A DNA stretch of 64,000 nt, taken from Armatimonadota bacterium. Its GTDB lineage: Bacteria; Armatimonadota; Fimbriimonadia; Fimbriimonadales; Fimbriimonadaceae. The position numbers and the translations under genes were made by a program. Shown piece after piece: positions 17,128 to 25,412 of the stretch. Position 1 is the stretch's first letter. The number at the start of each line of letters is the position of its first letter. Location of the stretch: assembly GCA_018268255.1 (NCBI GenBank), contig JAFDWX010000003.1:271740-335739 (forward strand), read 5' to 3'. The notes below the pieces were generated by a model. The model saw only the letters and a list, made by a program, of their open reading frames with translations. It ran no database searches and had not been told where the DNA came from.

Positions 17128-18957
17128 CTATTCGACCGTAACAGACTTGGCAAGGTTTCGGGGTTGGTCAATTTCCAATCCCTTAAGGCTAGCCAAATGG
17201 TACGCCAGAAGTTGGAGAGGAATGATCGAAAGCAGTGCACATAAATAGTTTTGGTTGACCCTGGGAAGTTTAAGAGTGAAATCGGCGGCTTTATCGGTGA
17301 TTTGATCCTCTTCCGTCGTCACTGACACTGCCAAGCCACCTCTGGCTTGGATTTCTTTCATATTGCTGACCAATTTATCGCGCAGAGCGGCATCGGTTGC
17401 TCCGAAGAGAGCGAAAACGCCTGGTTCAACGAGAGCCAATGGGCCGTGCTTCATCTCACCTGCTGGAGATTCCTGCGTTGCGACGTAGGCAATTTCCTTG
17501 AGCTTCAGAGCACCTTCAAGAGCAACGTAGGCATCGACACCTCGGCCGAGGAAGAAGAATAGTTTTGCCTCGGCTGCCTTTTTCGCCAGTTCCTGAACCT
17601 GCGGCTCTAGTTCGAGGGCCTTTTCTGCAAGACCTGGCAACCGCTTCAACTGGGAAACGACCTCCTCGACTCGAACCCCTGGCATCTCCTGAACCTGCGC
17701 CACATGTAAGGCGAGGAGAACCAGTGAAATGACCTGGGCGGTGTACGCCTTGGTGCTGGCAACGCTGATCTCGGGCCCAGCTTGCGTAATGATGACCCGA
17801 TCGCACTCCCGGGCGATGCTCGATCCGATTACATTGACGATTCCAAGGGTTCGGATGCGACGTTGTTTGCACAGGCGCAGTGCGGCCAAGGAATCGGCCG
17901 TTTCGCCTGATTGGCTGATGAAAATCGCAAGCGACTTGGGGGACAGGACTGGATCGCCATACCGGAATTCGCTGGAGTAAAAGACATCCGCAGGGATTCG
18001 CAGGAGGGTCTCAAACAAGTATTTGCCCATCAAACCGGCGTGATAGCTCGTACCGCATGCAATGAAATTGACCCGGTCGATTTCGCCCCAGACATGCTCG
18101 CTGAACACGTTGTCCAGCCGCACGTTGTTTGCATCGTCGAGGCGGCCGGCGAGACACTGCCGAATGACTTCAGGCTGCTCGTGGATTTCTTTGAGCATGA
18201 AGTGGTCGTAGCCCGATTTCTCGGCGGCGGCAATGTCCCAATCCACCTGCATCGGAACATAGGGCTGCTCGATGCCATGGAGGTCGGTGACCACAACTTC
18301 GTCAGGGGTCAGGATCGCAATGCGGTCGTCTTCCAGAACCAGAACCTGCCTAGTGTATGGGAGCAGAGCGGGAATATCGCTCGCCAGCAAGTTCTCTTCC
18401 TCTCCAAGACCGATGACGAGGGGCGATGCATTGCGTGCACAAACAATTTTGTTACGTTCAGTCCTACTGACGACAACGAGCGCGTAGGCTCCCCGCAACC
18501 TGCGCGCTGCACGCCGTACCGCTTCTTCCAAGGGCACTCCTCGAGCGTATTCCTCGCCGATAATGTGGGCGGCCACTTCGGTGTCGGTTTCGCTCTGGAA
18601 TGTGTGTCCATTGTGAACCAACTCCTCCTTCAACTCCAGGTAATTCTCGATAATCCCGTTGTGGATAATCGCGACTTGCTCGAATTGGTCGAAGTGAGGA
18701 TGGGCATTGACGTCTGTCGGTGCGCCGTGGGTAGCCCATCGGGAATGGGCAATGGCCATATGCGTATCGTCGGGGAATTCGCCAAGGAGTTTTCCTAGTT
18801 CCCCGAGCTTTCCGGCGCGCTTGAAAACCTTGATGGCCCCGCTCTCCAAAAAGGCGATGCCCGCGCTGTCATATCCCCGGTATTCAAGCCTCTTCAGTTG
18901 ATCGTAGACAACTTGAACGGCACTCCTTGGCCCAACATATCCGGCAATTCCACACAT
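17128..18957 (-). CDS. glmS: glutamine-fructose-6-phosphate aminotransferase (isomerizing)
   Basis: GlmS makes glucosamine-6-phosphate from fructose-6-phosphate and glutamine, the entry to UDP-GlcNAc for peptidoglycan and surface glycans. The protein is 609 residues, as usual. The start is fixed at 18957 because Cys2 (MCGIAGYVGPR) must become the N-terminal nucleophile of the glutaminase domain; a GGAG site precedes it. EYRGYDSAG, SRWATHGAP and HNGIIENY mark the Ntn domain. Two SIS sugar-isomerase domains follow (ACGTSYHAGL, ISQSGETADSL, STKAYTAQV), ending with PRNLAKSVTVE. I did not recognise a glmS ribozyme in the upstream 178 bases. It is divergent from the UbiA-type gene. Confidence 0.97.
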   Translation of the reverse strand: MCGIAGYVGPRSAVQVVYDQLKRLEYRGYDSAGIAFLESGAIKVFKRAGKLGELGKLLGEFPDDTHMAIAHSRWATHGAPTDVNAHPHFDQFEQVAIIHNGIIENYLELKEELVHNGHTFQSETDTEVAAHIIGEEYARGVPLEEAVRRAARRLRGAYALVVVSRTERNKIVCARNASPLVIGLGEEENLLASDIPALLPYTRQVLVLEDDRIAILTPDEVVVTDLHGIEQPYVPMQVDWDIAAAEKSGYDHFMLKEIHEQPEVIRQCLAGRLDDANNVRLDNVFSEHVWGEIDRVNFIACGTSYHAGLMGKYLFETLLRIPADVFYSSEFRYGDPVLSPKSLAIFISQSGETADSLAALRLCKQRRIRTLGIVNVIGSSIARECDRVIITQAGPEISVASTKAYTAQVISLVLLALHVAQVQEMPGVRVEEVVSQLKRLPGLAEKALELEPQVQELAKKAAEAKLFFFLGRGVDAYVALEGALKLKEIAYVATQESPAGEMKHGPLALVEPGVFALFGATDAALRDKLVSNMKEIQARGGLAVSVTTEEDQITDKAADFTLKLPRVNQNYLCALLSIIPLQLLAYHLASLKGLEIDQPRNLAKSVTVE

Positions 18958-19062
18958 GGTCTCCATTGTGGCATGGAGGTCTATGTCTAGTCGAATGAGT
19001 CGAAGCAGATCATCGATTTAGGTTCGAATCTATGGAACCTGCCGAAGTTTGTCTAGGCTTAA

Positions 19063-19094
19063 GAGGTGGTTTAACCAAATGGTTAAACCACCTC
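19063..19094. promoter_or_regulatory. long palindrome between glmS and the arabinose-lipid genes (operator candidate)
   Basis: Perfect 14-bp arms (GAGGTGGTTTAACC and GGTTAAACCACCTC) flank AAAT. The core AACCAAATGGTT recurs as AACCAWWTGGTT three times in the downstream FAD oxidase gene. The site lies 41 bases before the UbiA-type start and 105 bases before glmS, so it could act on both genes. A hairpin or bidirectional terminator role is possible but odd between divergent genes. Confidence 0.6.
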
Positions 19095-19135
19095 AGGCAC
19101 GCACCGGACCTTGAATTGGTTCAAACTGATCATAA

Positions 19136-20029
19136 ATGGCACTTCCCGCGCCAATCCGGTTGATGCGGCCTCACCAGTACGCCAAAAACCTTGTCGTGTT
19201 TGGCGCTTGGTTGTTCACTGCGTCTTGGCGCGACGCCGAACGAACGGAACTTGCCTTACTCGCATTCGGAGCACTTTCGCTTCTTAGTTCAGCAACGTAC
19301 GTTGTGAACGATATCCTAGATGCCGAATCCGACCGATTACATCCCAGAAAGAAGACTCGCCCGATCGCCTCTGGAAAGGTTTCGCCAAATGCGGCCTGGG
19401 GATTGGCATGGTTGTGCTTGGCGAGCGGCCTCGCGATGGCCTTTGTCGGCAACCTTGTCGCGGGAATAGCCGCTTTCCTGGGAATCCAGATTTTCTATAA
19501 TCTCGCCGGAAGGAAGGTTCCGGTACTGGACGTCTTCGTAATCTCGGCAGCCTTTGTCCTGCGCGCTGTCCTAGGAGCGATCGCCATTCAAGTCACGATA
19601 TCTCCGTGGATCTTGCTTTGCACCGGACTGCTTGCGCTTCTCCTCGGCTTCGCCAAACGTCGAAACGAATTCATCCTGGCAAAAGATGGTCCGATTACCC
19701 GTAAAAGCCTCACCGCGTATAACGAGAAGGTGCTCGACGGTTTTGTGTGGCTCAGCGCCGGACTCGCGACCATTTCTTACGGGCTCTACGCTATCGAAAG
19801 TCCTACTGCTCGCGCTCACCCACTTCTCTTTGCCACCTTTCCAGTGACTATCTACGCGATCCTTCGTTATCTGCTGTTGGTTATGAGGGACAACGAGGGT
19901 GGCGAGCCAGATGTGCTCCTGTTTCGAGATCCCCATATGGTCGTGAGCTTGGTCCTTTTTGTCGTCCTTGCCGTTCTGGCGATGCTCAACCCTGGGTGGC
20001 CTATTTGGCTGGCGGTGACAGGTGTCTAA
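19136..20029 (+). CDS. UbiA-family decaprenyl-phosphate phosphoribosyltransferase-like enzyme
   Basis: This 297-residue membrane prenyltransferase-fold protein resembles the mycobacterial enzyme (Rv3806c) that transfers phosphoribose from PRPP to polyprenyl phosphate. Shared marks are LMRPHQYAKNLVVFGAWLF at the start, the Asp-rich motif VVNDILDAESDRLHPRKKTRPIASG, then IFYNLAGRKVPVLDVFVISAAFVLRAVLGA and SPWILLCTGLLALLLGFAKRRNE. About eight or nine helices are present. The next two genes encode the epimerase pair for the same pathway, which strengthens the call over a generic UbiA. The predicted product is polyprenyl-phosphoryl-ribose-5-phosphate; the required phosphatase is not in the window. 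Confidence 0.85.
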   Translation: MALPAPIRLMRPHQYAKNLVVFGAWLFTASWRDAERTELALLAFGALSLLSSATYVVNDILDAESDRLHPRKKTRPIASGKVSPNAAWGLAWLCLASGLAMAFVGNLVAGIAAFLGIQIFYNLAGRKVPVLDVFVISAAFVLRAVLGAIAIQVTISPWILLCTGLLALLLGFAKRRNEFILAKDGPITRKSLTAYNEKVLDGFVWLSAGLATISYGLYAIESPTARAHPLLFATFPVTIYAILRYLLLVMRDNEGGEPDVLLFRDPHMVVSLVLFVVLAVLAMLNPGWPIWLAVTGV

Positions 20030-20750
20030 ATTCCCATGGCGGAAGGTCATCATTGTGGGGGCGACCTCAGGCATCGGCGAACAACTCGTGCGACTCCTGG
20101 TTGCCGACGGTGCCCAAGTTGCCGCTCTCGGGAGGCGCAAGGAGTGCCTCGAACGACTCCATGCCGAACTCGGCCCAAGTCTCCTACCTTTCGAGCACGA
20201 TGTACTGGAATCGGACAAAGTCAAGTCCCTTTTCATGCGAATCACACAGGAGCTTGGCGGGCTCGACTGCGTGATTTACAGCTCGGGCGTCATGTTCGAC
20301 GGACGCTTTGATACAAGCGAGGACATCTTAACCTTGCGTACCAATTTCGAAGGTTGCATCGCCTGGATGAACGAGGCTGCATTAAGGTTCCGCGGGGTTG
20401 GGAATGGAACACTCGTCGCAATCGGCAGTGTGGCGGGAGACCGGGGACGATCTGGACGACCGGCTTATGGCGCTTCCAAAGCAGCGGTCGCCACATACAT
20501 GGAGAGCCTGCGTAATGGACTTTCGAAGCAGGGAATCACGGTCGTGACCATCAAGCCAGGACCTGTCGAGACTGAAATGACTCGAGGTTCGAAATTCAAA
20601 AACATGATGCCTGCCAGGACTGCTGCCGAACTGATTCTTCGCAAGTCCAGAAAGTCCGGCGAGCACTATCTATCTCCTATCCACGCGCTTGTCTTTGCTG
20701 TGCTCAGACACATTCCCTCTCCCATTTTCCGGAGACTTCCCATTGAATAG
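20022..20750 (+). CDS. short-chain dehydrogenase, DprE2-like
   Basis: This 242-residue Rossmann-fold SDR has the NAD(P) motif GATSGIG at residues 13-19, the LDCVIYSSG block in place of the usual NNAG, and the catalytic YGASK with an upstream Ser (IGSVAGD). In the DprE1/DprE2 pair, the SDR reduces the 2'-keto intermediate made by the FAD oxidase, which converts polyprenyl-phosphoryl-ribose to the arabinose form. The GTG start (20022) overlaps the UbiA-type stop by eight bases, and the stop overlaps the TTG start of the oxidase, so all three are tightly coupled. As a lone sequence it would only be called an SDR; the assignment depends on neighbours. Confidence 0.8.
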   Translation: MSKFPWRKVIIVGATSGIGEQLVRLLVADGAQVAALGRRKECLERLHAELGPSLLPFEHDVLESDKVKSLFMRITQELGGLDCVIYSSGVMFDGRFDTSEDILTLRTNFEGCIAWMNEAALRFRGVGNGTLVAIGSVAGDRGRSGRPAYGASKAAVATYMESLRNGLSKQGITVVTIKPGPVETEMTRGSKFKNMMPARTAAELILRKSRKSGEHYLSPIHALVFAVLRHIPSPIFRRLPIE

Positions 20751-22143
20751 CATCGATAACCAATTGGTTAGGCGACTATCGGGATTCGGCGGGGTCTTTC
20801 CTTCAGACGGCTACGTTATTCAACCATATGGTTGGGATGGGCTTCCGGAAATCTTCGAAGTTGCCCTTCACGAGGGTCGCCGCGTCGCGCTTCGAGGCAG
20901 TGGCCGAAGCTACGGAGATGCTGCAACCGGAAGGGAAGCGATCGTACTCGATCTTTCCGAGGTCGACAAATCGCTGGAGATATTCGAGGATCAGGGTGTA
21001 GCGCGCTGTGGTCCGAGCCTAACGATTGAAGAGCTGTGGAAGCAGACGCTCCCTCGGGGCTTCTGGCCCCCAGTCGTTACGGGTACCAGCAAAATCACCT
21101 TGGGAGGTGCCGTCGCCATGAACGTCCATGGCAAAAATCACGCCCAGGCTGGCAGCTTTGGCGATCATGTTCAATCACTGGACTGGATTTCACCAAATGG
21201 TTGGTTCCGAAAAATTACGCCAAATCATCCGGAGTTTACAGGCCTCGTGAGTTCAGCTGGAGGATTAGGATTGGCGACCTCCATCGACCTAAAATTGAAG
21301 CGAATTCATTCAGGCGATGTTGAAGTACGTGCTCAGCCAACCCGAGGATGGCGGGAAATCCTCTCTGAACTCGACGCAGGGATTCAGGGCAGTGACTACG
21401 CGGTGGGGTGGCTCAACATGGCAGAAGATCCAGGTGGTCTGCTCCACTTCGCCTCGTACTGCGAAGAGGACAGCCCCGCCACACTCAGCCTCGAACATCA
21501 GAGTTTGCCAAGTCGAGTGCTAGGAGTCCCGGTAGAGACCATTTCAAAACTCCTCAGCACGGTTACACAAACATTCGGACCCAACCCGATCAACTGGGCC
21601 AAGGACAAGTCGGCGAGATTTAACCATATGGTTAATCCAGGTTCATTCGTCCAAAGCCTCGTCGCATTCTCGTTCTTGCTCGATTACGTTCCGGGTTGGC
21701 AGCGGGCCTACGGGAGCAACGGGTTCGTTCAACTGCAACCTTTTGTCCCACGCGAATCGGCCGAGGACGTGTTCACCGAAATCGCTGCGATTGCAACGAG
21801 CGCAAAAAGAAGGCCGTATCTCACCGTCTTAAAGCGACATCGTCCCGACAACTTCCTCCTCAGTCCCAATCTCGACGGATACTCCTTGGCCATGGACATT
21901 CCGTTCCAGACGCCAAACGACCATGTAGTTCGCAAATTATGCGAAGACGTTGCGGATCTGGTCATTGCAAAGGGTGGGCGGCTCTACCCGGCTAAGGACA
22001 GTTTTCTGAGCGGTGATCAGGCAAAAACGATGCTGGGCCCGCGATTTGATCGCTTTCAATCGCTCAAATCCACCTATGATCCTCAGGGCCTGATGACCTC
22101 GGATCTGTTGGAAAGGTGGGGTCTCATCTCGGTTGCAGGTTAA
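20743..22143 (+). CDS. FAD-dependent oxidase, DprE1-like (decaprenylphosphoryl-ribose 2'-oxidase)
   Basis: This protein of about 466 residues has a PCMH-type FAD domain (LRGSGRSYGDAA, TGTSKITLGGAVAMNVHGKNH, AGSFGDHVQSLDW) and an ALO-type cap. FLLDYVPGWQRAYGSNGFVQLQPFVP and GGRLYPAKDS align well with mycobacterial DprE1, including the active-site Lys. At the position of the benzothiazinone-reactive Cys387 (context WNICVDFP) this protein reads YSLAMDIP, so that Cys is Ala. The start is TTG 20743, which overlaps the SDR stop and has GGAG eight bases upstream; the longer frame from 20689 lies inside the SDR gene. Three 12-bp palindromes occur in its coding sequence. Confidence 0.88.
   Translation: MNSIDNQLVRRLSGFGGVFPSDGYVIQPYGWDGLPEIFEVALHEGRRVALRGSGRSYGDAATGREAIVLDLSEVDKSLEIFEDQGVARCGPSLTIEELWKQTLPRGFWPPVVTGTSKITLGGAVAMNVHGKNHAQAGSFGDHVQSLDWISPNGWFRKITPNHPEFTGLVSSAGGLGLATSIDLKLKRIHSGDVEVRAQPTRGWREILSELDAGIQGSDYAVGWLNMAEDPGGLLHFASYCEEDSPATLSLEHQSLPSRVLGVPVETISKLLSTVTQTFGPNPINWAKDKSARFNHMVNPGSFVQSLVAFSFLLDYVPGWQRAYGSNGFVQLQPFVPRESAEDVFTEIAAIATSAKRRPYLTVLKRHRPDNFLLSPNLDGYSLAMDIPFQTPNDHVVRKLCEDVADLVIAKGGRLYPAKDSFLSGDQAKTMLGPRFDRFQSLKSTYDPQGLMTSDLLERWGLISVAG
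20757..20770. repeat. palindrome TAACCAATTGGTTA (AACCAWWTGGTT family)
   Basis: A 14-bp perfect palindrome fourteen bases into the DprE1-like gene. It shares the AACCA..TGGTT arms with the sites at 19073-19084, 20822-20833 and 21622-21633. Confidence 0.5.
20821..20834. repeat. palindrome CAACCATATGGTTG (AACCAWWTGGTT family)
   Basis: A 14-bp perfect palindrome in the DprE1-like coding sequence, 64 bases after the previous one. Confidence 0.5.
21620..21635. repeat. palindrome TTAACCATATGGTTAA (AACCAWWTGGTT family)
   Basis: A 16-bp perfect palindrome in the DprE1-like coding sequence. Its outer bases match the core of the intergenic palindrome at 19063-19094. A weaker relative, ACCAAATGGT, is at 21192-21201. 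Confidence 0.5.
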
Positions 22144-22176
22144 GGTCGGGACCTCAAACCGAGTATCCTAGAGCGA

Positions 22177-23157
22177 TTGCAGAACCTAGACCAGCTTGCT
22201 GCTGCCTTCCGGCAGATGGTGGAAGATTCTGATTCCATCCTCATCGGCACCCACCTCAATCCGGATGGGGATGCTCTTGGGTCCGCCCTAGCCCTCAGTT
22301 TGGTGCTTGACCAACTCGGCAAGCCTCATGAGGTCGTCTGCAATAACCTCGCGCCATATAACCTGGAATTTCTACCCTGCGTCGACCGGGTGAAGTTGGA
22401 ACCCGAGCGGACTCACGATCTTGGAATCGTCGTGGACCTCGATGCTCTTCATCGATTGGGTAGGACGCAGACGTTTTTTGAATCATGTCAGCGGCTTGCT
22501 GTCATCGATCATCACATCCCGCATGAACAGCCAGGCGACTTGCGGATTGTGGACACGACCGCATCCGCAACCTGTCTCATTTTGTACCGGCTCTTTGTGG
22601 CGTTGGGGGTCGAAATCACTCCGGATGTCGCCACCTTGCTCCTGACCGGGATCGTGACCGACACAGGATCGTTCAAGTATCAAAACACTACACCCGATGC
22701 GCTTCACGCGGCCGCACAGCTCCTGGAGTGCCATGCTGATTTGGGCCGCCTCTCGGAAGAGGTTTACCAGCGAAAGCCGTTGGCCAGCATGCGTCTGTTG
22801 GGCCGATGTCTTGATCGCCTCCGGCTTGATGTCAAGGATCAGCTGGCTTGGTCTCTCCTCACCGCCGAAGACTTTTCCCGAACGGGAGGAAGCGAAACGC
22901 ACACGGAGGGCATCGTGAATGAACTGCTTTCCATCAACACAGTAAAGATTGCGGCGTTGATTCGACAACCATCAGCCGATAAAGTGATTCGTGCAAGCCT
23001 TCGCTCTCGAGAAGGATACGATGTCGCCGAAGTATCGCGGCTTTTTGGGGGTGGCGGCCACAGAAACGCAGCCGGATGCACGTTTGAGAGCGGCTCGATC
23101 GAGGAAGCGGAGGAGCAACTTGTTAAGGCATTGAGAACATGCTTGGAATCCTCGTAG
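22177..23157 (+). CDS. nrnA: DHH/DHHA1 phosphoesterase, NrnA-like (nanoRNase / pAp phosphatase)
   Basis: This 326-residue protein degrades very short RNAs and often 3'-phosphoadenosine 5'-phosphate. DHH-domain motifs are GTHLNPDGDALGSALAL, VVDLDA and VIDHHIPHE, followed by TGIVTDTGSFKY. The DHHA1 substrate domain ends with RLFGGGGHRNAAGC. The reading frame starts at TTG 22177; no strong ribosome site is visible, so the exact start is uncertain. Its 3' end overlaps truB by 19 bases, matching the common nrnA-truB gene order next to translation genes. It is likely cytoplasmic and Mn2+-dependent, as in the family. Confidence 0.92.
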   Translation: MQNLDQLAAAFRQMVEDSDSILIGTHLNPDGDALGSALALSLVLDQLGKPHEVVCNNLAPYNLEFLPCVDRVKLEPERTHDLGIVVDLDALHRLGRTQTFFESCQRLAVIDHHIPHEQPGDLRIVDTTASATCLILYRLFVALGVEITPDVATLLLTGIVTDTGSFKYQNTTPDALHAAAQLLECHADLGRLSEEVYQRKPLASMRLLGRCLDRLRLDVKDQLAWSLLTAEDFSRTGGSETHTEGIVNELLSINTVKIAALIRQPSADKVIRASLRSREGYDVAEVSRLFGGGGHRNAAGCTFESGSIEEAEEQLVKALRTCLESS

Positions 23158-24011
23158 TTGATAAACCCCAAGGACTCACATCGCACGATGTGGTGAATCG
23201 CGTACGCCGATCTCTCGGAACGCGAAGAGTTGGCCATGCCGGATCGCTGGATCCCATGGCAACCGGAGTATTGGTTTTGGCTGTCGGGCCCGCTACCCGA
23301 TTTCTTCAATACCTTCCGCTTGAGCCCAAAGTCTATGAGGGTGTGATCACCTTCGGCACGGAGACAACGACTCAGGATGCGGAAGGAGACGTTGTTCAAC
23401 AGCGGCCAGTTCCGCACGGACTAGAAGCAGAACTTCTGGATACGATCCCGGATTTCGTGGGTGAGATTCATCAAATCCCGCCGATGTACAGCGCAATCAA
23501 GAAGGATGGAAAGCCCCTGTACGCCTACGCTCGGGCAGGTCAGGAAGTGGAGCGCGAAAGCCGGATGGTTTTCATCAACCAAGTCGACGTCCTCGAGATC
23601 ACCGGGTACTCGGCCAGGGTCAGGGTGGAATGCAGCGGCGGCACCTACATGCGGACTTTTGCCCATGATATCGGTGAGGCCATCGGTTGCGGAGCCCATC
23701 TTTCGGAACTGCGGCGGATCCAAGTTGGAAAGTTTGACCTTGCCTCGGCGATCTCGCTCGAGGAAGTGACCTCCGATCACCTTCTGCCACTGAATGTTGC
23801 GCTGCCCCCCATGCCGTTAATTCCGCTCAATCCTGTGGATGAAACAAGGGTTCGGTGCGGTCAGACAGTGAAAACAACCCAGACCATTCCTTCGAGATTG
23901 GTGGGGTTGGTCAACACAGAAGGCCAAGTCTTTGCGGCCGCTCGCGTCGATAGAAACCTCCTGAAGCCGGAATGCGTTATTCCTTCCGAGGCAGTTCATG
24001 GAGTGGTTTAG
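23139..24011 (+). CDS. truB: tRNA pseudouridine(55) synthase
   Basis: TruB converts U55 in the T-loop of tRNAs to pseudouridine. The 290-residue protein opens with GILVVDKPQGLTSHDVVNRVRR and has the catalytic Asp38 in GHAGSLDPMATGVLVL. The KVYEGVITFGTETTTQDAEGDV and IPPMYSAIKKDGKPLYAYAR motifs, then CSGGTYMRTFAHDIGE, are diagnostic. A C-terminal PUA-like region is present. It overlaps nrnA upstream by 19 bases and the DUF2752 gene downstream by 14, so all three are probably co-translated. Confidence 0.96.
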   Translation: MLGILVVDKPQGLTSHDVVNRVRRSLGTRRVGHAGSLDPMATGVLVLAVGPATRFLQYLPLEPKVYEGVITFGTETTTQDAEGDVVQQRPVPHGLEAELLDTIPDFVGEIHQIPPMYSAIKKDGKPLYAYARAGQEVERESRMVFINQVDVLEITGYSARVRVECSGGTYMRTFAHDIGEAIGCGAHLSELRRIQVGKFDLASAISLEEVTSDHLLPLNVALPPMPLIPLNPVDETRVRCGQTVKTTQTIPSRLVGLVNTEGQVFAAARVDRNLLKPECVIPSEAVHGVV

Positions 24012-24465
24012 GCCGATTCGGTCGAGATGGGATGCGGCAACGTCGTGGATCTGGCTGGGTGTCTTTGCCACAGTCACCTCTGTTGCAGCCCTCCTCAAGC
24101 CGAGTCTGAATGGACACGGCACGCACCAAGAACTTGGGCTTCCGCCATGCTGGAGCGTCCTGTTTTTCCACCGACCTTGTCCAGGGTGCGGGTTGACGAC
24201 AAGTTGGAGTTCGACGGTGCACGGCAATCTTGCTGATGCATTCCGCGCCCATCCCTTGGGACCTCTTCTTTATTTGGCTTTTGCATTGAGCGCGCTGTTG
24301 ACTCTGGTGGCGCTGTTCCGGAAACAAAAATTCGAGTTCGGCCACCCATGGGTTGTCCGGTCGACCACCGCACTCGTGATTGCGCTGTTCGTTTTCGGAG
24401 CAATTCGATTTGCCACCACGACAGCGACGCTCAACGCTGAGATGCCGATTTGGGCTCAGAAGTAG
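23998..24465 (+). CDS. DUF2752 family membrane protein
   Basis: This 155-residue protein has three predicted membrane helices and the DUF2752 core PCWSVLFFHRPCPGCGLTTSW followed by HGNLADAFRAHPLGPLLYLAF. The conserved Cys residues of PCPGCG could bind metal or form a disulphide, but the function of this family is unknown. It overlaps truB by 14 bases and converges with the PLP enzyme gene, whose stop overlaps its own by ten bases. Confidence 0.85.
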   Translation: MEWFRPIRSRWDAATSWIWLGVFATVTSVAALLKPSLNGHGTHQELGLPPCWSVLFFHRPCPGCGLTTSWSSTVHGNLADAFRAHPLGPLLYLAFALSALLTLVALFRKQKFEFGHPWVVRSTTALVIALFVFGAIRFATTTATLNAEMPIWAQK

Positions 24466-25412
24466 GCGAAAATGGCGGGCGTCCCTCCCGTATGCCAAAA
24501 GACGACCGTCTGGCCATCGAACTCGCCTTGCCGCGCCAACTCCATCAATCCACTGAAGGCCTTAGCCGAATAAACAGGGTCCAAAACAATTCCTTCCGTG
24601 CGAGCCAACCACCGTAGCGCCTCATTACCAGCATCGCTGGGAATTCCATATCCCGGCCCAACGAATTGAGTCCGCAAATCGAATTCCTCTTTGCCAACCG
24701 GTGGCTGGTGGAGCAGTTCGCAAAGCTCATTGGCGACTCGGCTGATGTCATCGATCAACTCAGGTTCAGGGTCGCAAGCAATGCCGATCACCCGCGTGGG
24801 GAAATCTCGAAACGCAACTTGGAGTCCTGCATGAGTACTTCCACTGCTGCTCGCAGTGACCACAGTATCGACGTTGGGGAGTTCGTCGGCTGCCAAGAAG
24901 AATGCGTACGCTCCGAGTGCAGAGCTTCCGCCAACAGGGATCTCGTACACGTTGGCACCCTGTCCGCGTAGGTTCTCTGCCAATAGATGGGCGTGAAGGT
25001 ACAGATCGTCCCAGGAGCCATTGGGGAATCGGCGTATGTCTGCGCCGAATAGGTCGTCGAGGACAAGGTTGCCTCTGCCGGTAAAGGCCACCTGAGGAAG
25101 CTCATGGCCGGGCTCGTAGGGTTGATCCATCACTGCGGCAACACATTTCAACTTGGCCATGGCGCAACCGGCACTCAGTTGCCGCACGAAATTGGATTGG
25201 GACGCACCGCACGTCACCACCGTATCTGCGCCACTCTCCAACGCGGCCTGGATGAGAAACTCCAGTTTCCGAGCCTTGTTTCCGCCGAGCGCGAATCCAG
25301 AAAGATCATCACGCTTGATCCAGAGATCGATGCCGAGAAGCTCGGATGCCCGATCCAGCCGATGGCACGGCGTGGGCCGCAACATGAGCGGAAAATGCGA
25401 AAACATAGCCAT
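24456..25412 (-). CDS. PLP-dependent D-cysteine desulfhydrase / ACC deaminase family enzyme
   Basis: This fold-type II PLP enzyme of about 318 residues cleaves a small amino acid; family members act on D-cysteine or 1-aminocyclopropane-1-carboxylate. RPTPCHRLDRASELLGIDLWIKRDDLSGFALGGNKARKLEFL carries the Schiff-base Lys, CGASQSNFVRQLSAG binds the substrate carboxylate, and ASSSGSTHAGL forms the phosphate cup. LDPVYSAKAFSGLM and FWHTGGTPAIFAY close the C-terminus. The start at 25412 overlaps the tag stop by one base (TGATG), so the longer frame to 25541 is rejected. ACC deaminase and desulfhydrase cannot be told apart with confidence here. Confidence 0.87.
   Translation of the reverse strand: MAMFSHFPLMLRPTPCHRLDRASELLGIDLWIKRDDLSGFALGGNKARKLEFLIQAALESGADTVVTCGASQSNFVRQLSAGCAMAKLKCVAAVMDQPYEPGHELPQVAFTGRGNLVLDDLFGADIRRFPNGSWDDLYLHAHLLAENLRGQGANVYEIPVGGSSALGAYAFFLAADELPNVDTVVTASSSGSTHAGLQVAFRDFPTRVIGIACDPEPELIDDISRVANELCELLHQPPVGKEEFDLRTQFVGPGYGIPSDAGNEALRWLARTEGIVLDPVYSAKAFSGLMELARQGEFDGQTVVFWHTGGTPAIFAYF

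Noticed and set aside
17911-18798. 295-codon plus-strand frame
   Set aside because: It is the antisense of glmS, whose motifs are unambiguous.
18958-19135. Possible glmS ribozyme upstream of glmS
   Set aside because: The stretch has no recognisable ribozyme core; the only strong structure is the 32-base palindrome, better explained as an operator.
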